Positions 43,446-51,720 of a DNA stretch of 64,000 bases are shown in pieces. Under the pieces are notes generated by a model. That model saw only the letters and a program-made list of their open reading frames with translations, did not search any database and had not been told where the DNA came from. Numbering within the stretch: the stretch's first letter is position 1; each line of letters begins with the position of its first letter. Source of the DNA: Burkholderia diffusa (GTDB taxonomy: Bacteria; Pseudomonadota; Gammaproteobacteria; Burkholderiales; Burkholderiaceae); the NCBI RefSeq assembly GCF_902499115.1, contig NZ_CABVPN010000009.1, forward strand, positions 62,001 through 126,000. Reading direction: 5' to 3'. A program made the position numbers and the translations under genes.

Positions 43446-44105
43446 GTGAAAATGACAATGAACCAATGGGCTGCGCTGGCGATGGTGTTCGCGGCTGGCG
43501 CGCACGCGCAGGAAATCTACCTGCAGGGCGGCACGCAAGGCGTCGGCATCGGCGCGGCCGTGAGCTTCAACTCCGTGCTGGGCGCACACGCGGATTTCAA
43601 TGCGATCAATCTGACGCATGACTTCACCGTGGCCGGCAATCGCTATCAGGACGACATCAAGCTGCGGCAAGGCGGCCTGTATGCGGACATCTTTCCATGG
43701 CGCGGCAGCGGCTTTCGCGCGACGATCGGATTGCGCTTCACCGACGACGAAATCCGCGGCGTGTCGGTGCCCACCAACGGCACCTACGTCTTCGCCGGCA
43801 AGCGCTACCCGGCGCTGCCCGGGATGTATGCGGTCGCGGAGGCGCGCTATCCGACCGTGATGCCGTACGTCGGGATCGGCTACGGGCATCGGCTGGCGTC
43901 GAAAGGGCTCGGCTTCGTCGCCGATCTGGGTGTCGCATACGGGATCCCGCGCTCCTCTTACACGCTGTCGCCGGAACTCGCCGCCGCCGCCGGGCCGCAG
44001 AAGAGCCAGATCCTGACCTCCAGCGGCCTCGACGAACTGAACCGGATGATGTCGCGATATCGGTGGTATCCGGTCCTGCAGATCGGGATCTCGTATCGCT
44101 TCTGA
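43446..44105 (+). CDS. Outer-membrane beta-barrel-type protein
   Basis: 219 residues from GTG, with GGGGAGA seven bases upstream. The signal peptide (VKMTMNQWAALAMVFAAGAHA) is followed by QEIYLQGGTQGVGIGAAVSF. Alternating polar/hydrophobic strands with glycines (FNAINLTHDFTVAGNRY, SGFRATIGLRFTDDEIRG, PYVGIGYGHRLASKG) follow. The C-terminus LQIGISYRF ends in Phe, the BAM recognition signature. It could be an 8-10-strand barrel. The substrate is unknown. It lies between the two catabolic blocks, convergent with the GH79 gene 10 bp away. Confidence 0.8.
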   Translation: MKMTMNQWAALAMVFAAGAHAQEIYLQGGTQGVGIGAAVSFNSVLGAHADFNAINLTHDFTVAGNRYQDDIKLRQGGLYADIFPWRGSGFRATIGLRFTDDEIRGVSVPTNGTYVFAGKRYPALPGMYAVAEARYPTVMPYVGIGYGHRLASKGLGFVADLGVAYGIPRSSYTLSPELAAAAGPQKSQILTSSGLDELNRMMSRYRWYPVLQIGISYRF

Positions 44106-44115
44106 GCCGGACGTG

Positions 44116-45765
44116 CTACCGGATGCGAATCAGCGCGGCGCTCACCGGCGCGACCCTCACGGCCACCTGCTGTTTCGCGACGGCAAGCGTCTGCTGCGGC
44201 GTGCCGTTCCATGCGCCATTCAGCGCGACCGCCTGCCCGCCGAACGTGATCGGTGTTCCGCCGTTGTAGATGCCCGGATTGGCGAGCTGGACACCCGTTG
44301 CGTCACCTGACGAAGCGAGCGTCATCACTGTCGCGCGCGACGCCTGCGAGTCGAGCGTGACGGTAACGTTTGCGGCGCTGGCCGTATCTTTGTTGTTGAT
44401 GATGACGTAGGTCGCGCCCTGATTGGTCGCGACCGCGAATGCGCTCACGGCCGCCGTGCTCGGGCTGAGCGTCGTATTCAGGAATTGACCGGCGCCGCCG
44501 CCCGCGAAGATTTGCGAAAAGAGCAGCAGTGCGTAATAGAGCGGCTGCACGGCCGTGACTTCGCCTTGCGAATCGGCGATCGCGGTATAGCTCTTGATCG
44601 ATCCGTTGTTGTGGAAATTCAGGCCGCTCGCGCCGTACTGCGCATGCGTGAAGATGAAATCGATCGCCCAAAGCGCGCTCGCGAACACGTTGCTGACGCC
44701 GGCCGGCTTCGTGCTGTTGAAATACGAATTGGTCTCGCCCATCCGGAACGGCACGCCGGCATTCTGCGCGGCGGACCGCATGTTTTGCAGGGCCGTCACG
44801 AGGTTGGTATCGGGGTAGGCGAGCATCCCGGCGATCGAGGGCGCGTTGTCGTTGTAGTTGCTGATGTAGTAGTGCTCCGTCAGCAGTGCGATGTTCCTGC
44901 CCTGGCTCGCCGCGAACGACTCCGCCCAGCCTGGCGTGTCGCTGGCGGCGGCCGGCCCGCTGAACACGGCGCCGCTGACGGCGCCCGCGATCGCCTGCGC
45001 GAACTGGTTCCATCCCGCGATCGTGCCCTGGGCGACCGTGCCGCCGTTCAGGAAGATGTCGTAGTTGATTCCGGCCAGGTTCGGCGTCCTGCGGTCGCCG
45101 TATTGATCGGGTTCGTTGCCGATCTCGAACGCGAGCAACTGGCCGCCGAGCTGCTGCGACACGTACAGCGCTTCGTCGGCCGCTTGCGACGGCGAGGTCA
45201 CCGAGCCGCGCGCACCGGCGAAATTGATCCCGTAGATCACTTTCCATGCGGGACATTGCTTGAGGCACGCGCCGAATCGCGCCACGTCGATACGCGAAAT
45301 CTGCCCCCGGATCTGCCCCGGCCCGTTGGGCGCCCACGTCAAGCGGTCGACGCTGTTGCCGCCGATGCGCAGCACGCCGCCGCCGAGCGTGTTGAGCAGG
45401 CCGATGAGGTTCGTGTTGTCGGCACGGAAGTAGTTGTCGTTGATGGCGCCTTTCTCGAAGCTGAGGCTCGCGAAGTGGGCATCGAGCGCGGCGGTGCCGG
45501 ACGCGGCCGACTGCACGGCGAGCGTCAGCGAGACGCCGTCAGGGTGCGGGTCCGGCGGCGGTGCGTCGGATCCGCCGCCGCCGCAGGCGGCCAGCATCGA
45601 TACGGCGGCATACGCGCCGAGGCGAATGAAGCCGCGCCGGTTCATCGCCGCCGACGCCTCGTACAGGTCGGACAGCGAAAGCGGGTTTTTTATGGTTTTC
45701 AATGGGTGATCCTGTAGGCCGTTATTGATATTTATGAAAGACATTAAACGCCGCTTGAGTAACAT
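44116..45765 (-). CDS. GH79-family glycoside hydrolase lipoprotein (heparanase/beta-glucuronidase type)
   Basis: 549 residues from the first ATG; later starts at 45744 (MSFININ) and 45645 (MNRRGFIRL) are possible. The RRGFIRLGAYAAVSMLAAC segment combines a Tat-like motif with a lipobox Cys (residue 61). The catalytic region matches GH79: acid/base Glu218 in FEIGNEPDQYG and nucleophile Glu344 in FRMGETNSYF, with LRIGGNSVDRLTW before them. A C-terminal beta-sandwich follows. GH79 enzymes cleave glucuronides, including heparan sulfate in the Burkholderia heparanase. It is on the opposite strand to the flanking catabolic genes. Confidence 0.85.
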   Translation of the reverse strand: MLLKRRLMSFININNGLQDHPLKTIKNPLSLSDLYEASAAMNRRGFIRLGAYAAVSMLAACGGGGSDAPPPDPHPDGVSLTLAVQSAASGTAALDAHFASLSFEKGAINDNYFRADNTNLIGLLNTLGGGVLRIGGNSVDRLTWAPNGPGQIRGQISRIDVARFGACLKQCPAWKVIYGINFAGARGSVTSPSQAADEALYVSQQLGGQLLAFEIGNEPDQYGDRRTPNLAGINYDIFLNGGTVAQGTIAGWNQFAQAIAGAVSGAVFSGPAAASDTPGWAESFAASQGRNIALLTEHYYISNYNDNAPSIAGMLAYPDTNLVTALQNMRSAAQNAGVPFRMGETNSYFNSTKPAGVSNVFASALWAIDFIFTHAQYGASGLNFHNNGSIKSYTAIADSQGEVTAVQPLYYALLLFSQIFAGGGAGQFLNTTLSPSTAAVSAFAVATNQGATYVIINNKDTASAANVTVTLDSQASRATVMTLASSGDATGVQLANPGIYNGGTPITFGGQAVALNGAWNGTPQQTLAVAKQQVAVRVAPVSAALIRIR

Positions 45766-46263
45766 ACCCGTTACACGGATCGAAGTCCATGATGCATGTG
45801 TCGAAGTTTGTCTCGGCGCTTCGTAGCCCGCTTACAGGCAGTCGGCGGAAGGCTGTAGCGCTTGTCCAGACTGGGTCGACGCCATGACGCCAGGTTGTCG
45901 ACGACGATTCCCGGCTCGGGGTAAATCGTTGATTTCTACGCAGAAGAAATAAGCATTCCGGCCGATTTTTTCAGGCATTCCTGATGTTTCGTCCGTAAGA
46001 AAGATAAACCGCCGGACCGGTTATTCCGGCTGAACCGTACGCACGCCGTCGGCGTTGTCGCCGATGCCCGCGCGTCGTTGCGGCCCCGCTCGACCGATGT
46101 CGTTTGCGGCGCCGCAGCAACGCGGCATCGTTTCGCTGCGCGCACCCGCCGCGCCACGCTCTCTCTCCCCGCAGGCTCTCGTCCCAACAGACGATGTGAC
46201 GCCATCCCCGACCGGCCAGAATCCTTTCACGAACAACGGAATCTGAACCTGGAGGAGGCCGAC
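45766..46263. promoter_or_regulatory. Promoter region of block B and of the divergent GH79 gene
   Basis: About 500 bp without a supported gene. AT-rich stretches around 45720-45790 and 45920-46020 fit promoters for the two divergent units. The 11-mer shared with block A is inside it. A strong GGAGGAGG ribosome site precedes the HsaC-like ATG. Confidence 0.5.
46186..46196. promoter_or_regulatory. Candidate shared regulatory motif AACAGACGATG, block B
   Basis: Identical to the 11-mer at 34016-34026, here 68-78 bp before the HsaC-like start. Two identical 11-mers in the two leader regions are unlikely by chance, but the sample is two sites. Confidence 0.35.
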
Positions 46264-47160
46264 ATGATCGATGTCCGTGCGCTCGGCTACGTCGTGGTCG
46301 AGGCGACCCGCGTCGATGCGTGGCGCCGCTACGCGGAAGACGTGCTGGGCATGCAGGCGCTCGACGCACCCGACGGCGCGCTGTACCTGAAGATGGACGA
46401 GCGCGATTTCCGCTACGTGATCGTCCCCGGCACAACCGACCGCTATTTCGCGTCGGGCTGGGAACTGCCCGACAGCGCCGCGTTCGACGCCGCGCTCGCT
46501 GCGTTGCAGCGCGCGGGCGTCGAAGCCGTGCGCGCCACGCGCGACGAGGCCGCGCTGCGCCGAGTGCAGGCCATGGCGTGGTGCACCGACCCGTCCGGCA
46601 ACCGCCACGAGCTGTACTGGGGCGCGCGCTGCGACTTCCGCCGCTTCGTGTCGCCGCTCGGCGTCGCCCGCTTCGTCACCGGCGACATGGGGCTCGGCCA
46701 CGCGGTACTGCCCGCGCCGCAGTTCGACGCGACCGACGCATTCGTGCGCGGCGTGCTTGGCTTCGAGCTGTCCGACATCTACCGCGTGAAGTTCACGCCG
46801 GACCCCGCCGAACCCGAGAAGCGCATTCACTTCATGCACTGCCGCAACGCGCGCCATCACAGCCTCGCGCTGTTCGAGATGGCCGTGCCGTCGGGCTGCG
46901 TGCACGTGATGGCCGAAGTCGACTCGATGGACGAAGTCGGCCGCGCGCTCGACCGGGTCGCCGCGCACGACGTGAAGATGTCGGCGACGCTCGGCCGGCA
47001 CTGCAACGACCAGATGATCTCGTTCTACATGAAGACCCCCGGCGGCTTCGATCTCGAATACGGCTTCGGCGGCCTCACGGTCGACTGGTCGAAGCACGCG
47101 GTGTTCGAGGCCACCAAGGTGAGCCAGTGGGGCCACGATTTCAGCATCGGATACCGGTAA
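46264..47160 (+). CDS. hsaC: HsaC-like type I extradiol dioxygenase
   Basis: 298 residues, the normal length for two-domain extradiol dioxygenases. The Fe(II) ligands can be placed: His146 in GLGHAVLP, His198/199 in ARHHSLALFEM and Glu265 in GFDLEYGFGG. HsaC/TesB cleaves the ring-A catechol of 3,4-DHSA next to the hydroxyls, which fits the HsaA/HsaB genes in block A. The ring-cleavage hydrolase HsaD is absent from the window. Biphenyl- or other catechol-type substrates are the alternative. It is the first gene of block B, with a 9-nt gap to ipdA. Confidence 0.88.
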   Translation: MIDVRALGYVVVEATRVDAWRRYAEDVLGMQALDAPDGALYLKMDERDFRYVIVPGTTDRYFASGWELPDSAAFDAALAALQRAGVEAVRATRDEAALRRVQAMAWCTDPSGNRHELYWGARCDFRRFVSPLGVARFVTGDMGLGHAVLPAPQFDATDAFVRGVLGFELSDIYRVKFTPDPAEPEKRIHFMHCRNARHHSLALFEMAVPSGCVHVMAEVDSMDEVGRALDRVAAHDVKMSATLGRHCNDQMISFYMKTPGGFDLEYGFGGLTVDWSKHAVFEATKVSQWGHDFSIGYR

Positions 47161-47169
47161 GCCAGCACG

Positions 47170-48063
47170 ATGACGATGAAACCTCTCGACAAGACGATGT
47201 CCGCGCGCGACGTGGTCGCGCAACTCGCCGACGGCATGACCATCGGCATCGGCGGATGGGGGCCGCGGCGCAAGCCGATGGCGCTGGTGCGCGAGATCGC
47301 GCGCTCGAACCTGAAGGACCTGACGGTCGTCGCCTACGGCGGCGCCGACGTCGGCCTGCTGTGCGCGGCGGGCAAGGTGCGCAAGGTGGTGTTCGGCTTC
47401 GTGTCGCTCGACGTGATCCCGCTCGAACCGCATTTTCGCCGTGCCCGCGAACACGGCCGTATCGACGTGCTCGAACTCGACGAAGGGATGCTGCAGCTCG
47501 GCCTGCGCGCGGCCGCGGCGCGCCTGCCGTTCCTGCCGACCCGCGCCGGGCTCGGCACCGCGCTGCTCGATCACGCGCCGCAACTGCGCACGGTCAAGTC
47601 GCCGTACGACGACGGCGAGACGCTGCTCGCGATGCCGGCACTCGAACTCGACGTCGCGCTGCTGCACGTGAACGCGGCCGACCGGATGGGCAACACGCGC
47701 ATCGACGGCCCCGATCCGTTCTTCGACGCGTGGATGGCGCGCGCCGCGCAGCGCTGCTACGTGTCGGCGGAAACGGTCGACGCGTCGCTCGCGACCGAAG
47801 ACCTCGATGCCGCGAAACGCAACCCGTTCGAGCGCTCGCTCGTCACCGGCGTCGTGCATGCGCCGGGCGGCGCGCACCCGACGTCGTGCGGGCCGGCCTA
47901 CGGCTGGGACCTGCCGCACCTGCGCGCGTACTGCGCGAGCGCGGAAGACGATGCGAAGACGGCGGCGTACCTGCGCGACGTGGTCGGCCAGGACGAACGC
48001 CAGTATCTCGAAGGCGTCGGCGGCCTGCCGCATGTGACGACGCTGCCGTTGCCGATTCTGTAA
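47170..48063 (+). CDS. ipdA: IpdA: alpha subunit of the steroid ring-C hydrolase (CoA-transferase fold)
   Basis: 297 residues. It has the class I CoA-transferase fold, but the motif pattern is that of IpdA rather than of acetoacetate or oxoadipate transferases: IGIGGWGPRRKPMALVREI, YGGADVGLLCAAGKV, FGFVSLD, ELDEGMLQLGLRAAAARLPF. Glu105 (LDEGM) matches the position I recall as catalytic in M. tuberculosis IpdA. IpdAB opens ring C of COCHEA-CoA late in HIP degradation. It is paired with ipdB 10 nt downstream. Confidence 0.88.
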   Translation: MTMKPLDKTMSARDVVAQLADGMTIGIGGWGPRRKPMALVREIARSNLKDLTVVAYGGADVGLLCAAGKVRKVVFGFVSLDVIPLEPHFRRAREHGRIDVLELDEGMLQLGLRAAAARLPFLPTRAGLGTALLDHAPQLRTVKSPYDDGETLLAMPALELDVALLHVNAADRMGNTRIDGPDPFFDAWMARAAQRCYVSAETVDASLATEDLDAAKRNPFERSLVTGVVHAPGGAHPTSCGPAYGWDLPHLRAYCASAEDDAKTAAYLRDVVGQDERQYLEGVGGLPHVTTLPLPIL

Positions 48064-48073
48064 AGGAGCGCCT

Positions 48074-48871
48074 GTGAGCGAATCTCTCGACCATTCCCTC
48101 GCGGAACTGATGATCGTCGTGTCCGCGCGACTCTGGCGCGACGACGGCGAAGTGCTGGCGACCGGCATCGGCACGGGTCCGCGGCTCGCGGCCGGCCTCG
48201 CGCGGCTCGCCTACAACAACGGTCTGATGCTGACCGACGGCGAGGCGTATCTCGTCGAGGAGCCGGTCCCGCTCGGCCCGCGCCCCGACGGCCATCGCGT
48301 GAAGGCGAGCGGCTGGATGACCTACGAACGCGTATTCGACTGCCTGTGGCACGGCCGCCGCCACGCGCTGGTGATGCCGACGCAGATCGACCGCTTCGGC
48401 CAGGCGAACATCTCGTGGCTCGGCGACGACTACGCGCGTCCGAAGACGCAACTGCTCGGCGCGCGCGGCTTCCCCGGCAACTCGACGAATCACGCGAATT
48501 CATTCTTCGTCAGCGGCCACGGCAAGCGCACGTTCGTCGAAAGCGAAGTCGACATGGTCTGCACGGTCGGCTACAACCCGGCGCGCCGGCTGCCCGGCAT
48601 GAAGACCTTCGTCGACCTGCGCAGCATCGTCACCGACCTGTGCGTGATGGATTTCGGCGGCCCCGATCACGCGATCCGCGTGCGTTCGCTGCATCCGGGC
48701 GTGAGTTTCGACGAGGTGCAGGATGCGACCGGTTTCCCGCTGGTCGCCGCACCGGAACTCGGCACGACGGCCGCGCCGAGCGCGGAAGACCTGCGCATCG
48801 TGCGTGCGCTCGACCCTCACAACCTGCGCGCGACGATCGTGCGCAACAATCCGGCGCCGCGCCGCGGATGA
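48074..48871 (+). CDS. ipdB: IpdB: beta subunit of the steroid ring-C hydrolase
   Basis: 265 residues from GTG, with AAGGAG eight bases upstream. Motifs follow IpdB: LMLTDGEAYLVEEPVPLG, ASGWMTYERVFDCLWHGRRH, DRFGQANISWLG, GARGFPGNSTNHANSFFV, DFGGPDHAIRVRSLHPGVS. It forms the hydrolase with IpdA. The stop overlaps the start of the following crotonase gene. Ordinary CoA-transferase activity cannot be excluded by eye, but neighbouring ipdC- and echA20-like genes argue for the steroid role. Confidence 0.88.
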   Translation: MSESLDHSLAELMIVVSARLWRDDGEVLATGIGTGPRLAAGLARLAYNNGLMLTDGEAYLVEEPVPLGPRPDGHRVKASGWMTYERVFDCLWHGRRHALVMPTQIDRFGQANISWLGDDYARPKTQLLGARGFPGNSTNHANSFFVSGHGKRTFVESEVDMVCTVGYNPARRLPGMKTFVDLRSIVTDLCVMDFGGPDHAIRVRSLHPGVSFDEVQDATGFPLVAAPELGTTAAPSAEDLRIVRALDPHNLRATIVRNNPAPRRG

Positions 48872-49806
48872 GGTCCGACATGGAAGCGACCCAGATGACG
48901 TTCGGCGAAGGTGTCGTCGACTACGCGGTCGAGGACGGCATCGCGACGATCACGATGAACCGTCCCGAGTATCACAACGCGCAGAACTCGAAGATGACGT
49001 ATGCGCTCGACGCGGCGTTCCGGCGCGCGTCGCACGACGACGCCGTGAAGGCGATCGTGCTCGCGGGCGCCGGAAAGCATTTCTCGGCGGGCCACGACAT
49101 CGGCACGCCGGGCCGCGACATTCACGAGTCGTTCGACCGCGCGTCGCTGTGGTACGACCACGTCGACAAGGAGGGCGGCGAATTCCTCTATGCGCGCGAA
49201 CAGGAGGTGTACCTCGGAATGTGCCGGCGCTGGCGCGACCTGCCGAAGCCGACCATCGCGATGGTGCACGGCGCGTGCATCGCGGGCGGGCTGATGCTCG
49301 CGTGGGTATGCGACCTGATCGTCGCGTCGGAGGACGCGTTCTTCGCGGATCCGGTCGTGCGGATGGGCATTCCGGGCGTCGAGTATTTCGCACATGCGTA
49401 CGAACTGAACCCGCGCATCGCGAAGGAATTCCTGTTCCTCGGCGAGCGGATGCCGGCCGAGCGTGCGTACCAGATGGGCATGGTCAATCGCGTGGTGCCG
49501 CGCGAGCGGCTGCGCGACGCGACCTACGCGATCGCCGCGAAGATCGCGACGATGCCGCGGCTCGGCCTCGCGCTGACCAAGCAGGCGCTGAACCACGTCG
49601 AGGAATTGCAGGGCAAGCGCGCGGCGATGGATGCGGCCTTCGCATGGCATCACTTCGCGCATGCCCACAACGAGCTCGTCAGCGGCGACCGCCTCGGCGG
49701 CTACGACGCGCGCAAGATGGCCAGCTCGCAGCGCAGGCCGGCGCAGGCGGACGGCGAAGGACGGACCGATGCGGCACCGGCCGCCGTCAACGGAGCCGCG
49801 GCATGA
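48868..49806 (+). CDS. Enoyl-CoA hydratase/isomerase (crotonase) family protein
   Basis: 312 residues if it starts at the ATG overlapping ipdB; an ATG four codons later is equally plausible. The oxyanion-hole motifs are AGAGKHFSAGHDIGTPG and HGACIAGGLMLAWVCDLIVA. A long insertion after the first motif (SFDRASLWYDHVDKEGGEFL) and an extended C-terminus with an Arg/Gln/Ala tail distinguish it from FadB-type hydratases. It probably hydrates an enoyl-CoA intermediate of ring or side-chain beta-oxidation. The exact step is not assignable. Confidence 0.83.
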   Translation: MRSDMEATQMTFGEGVVDYAVEDGIATITMNRPEYHNAQNSKMTYALDAAFRRASHDDAVKAIVLAGAGKHFSAGHDIGTPGRDIHESFDRASLWYDHVDKEGGEFLYAREQEVYLGMCRRWRDLPKPTIAMVHGACIAGGLMLAWVCDLIVASEDAFFADPVVRMGIPGVEYFAHAYELNPRIAKEFLFLGERMPAERAYQMGMVNRVVPRERLRDATYAIAAKIATMPRLGLALTKQALNHVEELQGKRAAMDAAFAWHHFAHAHNELVSGDRLGGYDARKMASSQRRPAQADGEGRTDAAPAAVNGAAA

Positions 49807-50891
49807 GCACGACGCTGCATACCCCGTTGTGCGATCTGCTCGGCTGCCGCTACCCGATCGTGCAGACCGCGATGGGCTGGGTGGCAGATGCACGGCTCGT
49901 CGCGGCGACCGCCAACGCCGGCGGCTTCGGCTTCCTGGCCGGCGCGACGCTGGAACCGGAGCAGGTCGAGGCCGAGATCCTGAAGGTGAAGTCGCTGACC
50001 GACAAGCCGTTCGGCATCAACTTCCACATGTTCCAGAAGAACGCCGCGCAGGTGGTCGATCTCGCGATCAAGCACCGGCTGCGCGCGGTCAGCTACGGCC
50101 GCGGGCCGGACGCGAAGACGATCCGCCGCTTCAAGGACGCCGGCATCGTCTGCATGCCGACCGTCGGCGCGCCGAAGCACGCGGCGAAGGCGGTCGAGCT
50201 CGGCGCGGACGTCGTCACCGTGCAGGGTGCGGAAGGCGGCGGCCACACGGGCTCGGTGCCGACCACGCTGCTGCTGCCGAAGGTGCTCGACGCGGTGCGC
50301 GTGCCGGTGGTCGCGGCCGGCGGGTTCTTCGACGGGCGCGGGCTGGCTGCTGCGCTCGCGTATGGCGCGGCCGGCATCGCGATGGGCACGCGCTTCCTGA
50401 TGAGCGCCGAATCGCCGGTGCCGCGCGCGACGCTCGACCGGTACGTCGCGGTCGGCGACCCGGCGCGGATCCGCGTGTCGGACGCGCTCGACGGGCTGCC
50501 GCAACGCATGATCGACAACCCGTATCTGCTGAAGCTCGAGCGCTTCGGCCCGCTGCGCCGCACGCTGTTCGCGCTGAAGACGGCCGAAGCCTGGCGCCGT
50601 CAGAACGGGCTGCGCACGACCGACATGCTGGGCCTCGCGATCAAGGCGCTGCGCTCGCACGACTACACGGCGAGCCAGACGCTGATGGCCGCGAACGCGC
50701 CGTTCCTGATTCAGCGCGCGATCGTCGAGGGGCGGCCGGACGAGGGTGTGCTGCCGAGCGGCCAGGCGGCCGCGATGATCGGCGCGATCGAATCGTGCGA
50801 CGCGCTGATCGCGCGGATCGTCGCGGAAGCCGGCGAGCGGCTCGACGCGCTGGCCGCGTTGCGCGGCGCGACGGCGACCCACGCGGCTTGA
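49803..50891 (+). CDS. ipdC: IpdC-like flavin oxidoreductase (nitronate monooxygenase family)
   Basis: 362 residues. It has the NMO/2-nitropropane dioxygenase TIM barrel: LLGCRYPIVQTAMGWVADAR, ANAGGFGFLAGATLEPEQ, VTVQGAEGGGHTGSVPTT, GIAMGTRFLMSAESPVP. The opening CRYPIVQTAMGWVA and the gene order after ipdAB match IpdC, which oxidises a ring-C/D CoA intermediate before EchA20 acts. True nitronate monooxygenase activity is the alternative. Confidence 0.85.
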   Translation: MSTTLHTPLCDLLGCRYPIVQTAMGWVADARLVAATANAGGFGFLAGATLEPEQVEAEILKVKSLTDKPFGINFHMFQKNAAQVVDLAIKHRLRAVSYGRGPDAKTIRRFKDAGIVCMPTVGAPKHAAKAVELGADVVTVQGAEGGGHTGSVPTTLLLPKVLDAVRVPVVAAGGFFDGRGLAAALAYGAAGIAMGTRFLMSAESPVPRATLDRYVAVGDPARIRVSDALDGLPQRMIDNPYLLKLERFGPLRRTLFALKTAEAWRRQNGLRTTDMLGLAIKALRSHDYTASQTLMAANAPFLIQRAIVEGRPDEGVLPSGQAAAMIGAIESCDALIARIVAEAGERLDALAALRGATATHAA

Positions 50892-50916
50892 AAGACATCA
50901 CAGGGAGGCAGTGGAG

Positions 50917-51720
50917 ATGACTACATCCAAACAACCGGGCGGCGCGATGCCGTTCCGGATCGAGCGCGCCGACGGCATCGCCGAACTGGTGATCGCTCAT
51001 CCGCCCGTGAACGCGCTCGATGCGCAGGGCTGGCATGCGCTCGCGCGGGCGCTCGATGCGCTCGGCGAGGACGACGACGTGCGCGTGATCGTCGTGCGCA
51101 GCGAAGGCCGCGGCTTCTGCGCAGGCGTCGACATCAAGGAGCTGGCCGCGCATCCGGAACGGATCGTGTCGGTCAACGCGGGCAACTACGAGACGTTCCG
51201 CGCGGTGCACCGCAACCCGAAGCCGGTGATCGCGGCGGTTCACGGCTTCGTGCTCGGCGGCGGGATCGGCATTTGCGGCGCGGCGGATATCGTCGTCGCG
51301 GCCGATTGCGCGCGTTTCGGCGTGCCGGAGATCGACCGTGGCGCGATGGGGGGCGGCGCGCATCTGCAACGACTGTTCGGCGTGCAGAAGGTCCGCGCGA
51401 TGTACTTCACCGGCGAGATGATCGACGCGGCCGAAGCCTACCGGCTCGGCGCGGTCGAGCAGGTCGTCGCGCGCGATGCGCTGCGCGACGCGGCGCGCTC
51501 GATCGCCCGCAAGATCGCGGACAAGAGCCCGGCGATGGTGCGGCTCGCGAAGGAGGCGCTGAACGGCGTCGAGGACGGCGATCTCGAGGACAAGTACCGC
51601 TGGGAGCAGGGCTTCACGCTGCAGGCATACATGACCAACGACTCGACGGAGGCGCGTGCCGCGTTCGTCGAGAAGCGCGACGCGCGGTTCGACGCGCAAG
51701 CCGAGGAGGCACGCGCATGA
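50917..51720 (+). CDS. echA20: EchA20-like crotonase (probable steroid ring-D hydrolase)
   Basis: 267 residues from ATG, 8 nt after GGGAGG; an upstream GTG is too close to that site. Motifs: IAHPPVNALDAQGWHALARA, SEGRGFCAGVDIKELAAHP, GFVLGGGIGICGAADIVVAA, FGVPEIDRGAMGGGAHL. It resembles mycobacterial EchA20, which hydrolyses ring D of HIEC-CoA. The position between ipdC and fadE31-like genes fits. The stop overlaps the next start (ATGA). Confidence 0.83.
   Translation: MTTSKQPGGAMPFRIERADGIAELVIAHPPVNALDAQGWHALARALDALGEDDDVRVIVVRSEGRGFCAGVDIKELAAHPERIVSVNAGNYETFRAVHRNPKPVIAAVHGFVLGGGIGICGAADIVVAADCARFGVPEIDRGAMGGGAHLQRLFGVQKVRAMYFTGEMIDAAEAYRLGAVEQVVARDALRDAARSIARKIADKSPAMVRLAKEALNGVEDGDLEDKYRWEQGFTLQAYMTNDSTEARAAFVEKRDARFDAQAEEARA

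Noticed and set aside
49803..50891. Nitronate monooxygenase as a detoxification gene
   Set aside because: Position between ipdB/crotonase and echA20-like genes and the CRYPIVQTAMGW opening fit IpdC better.
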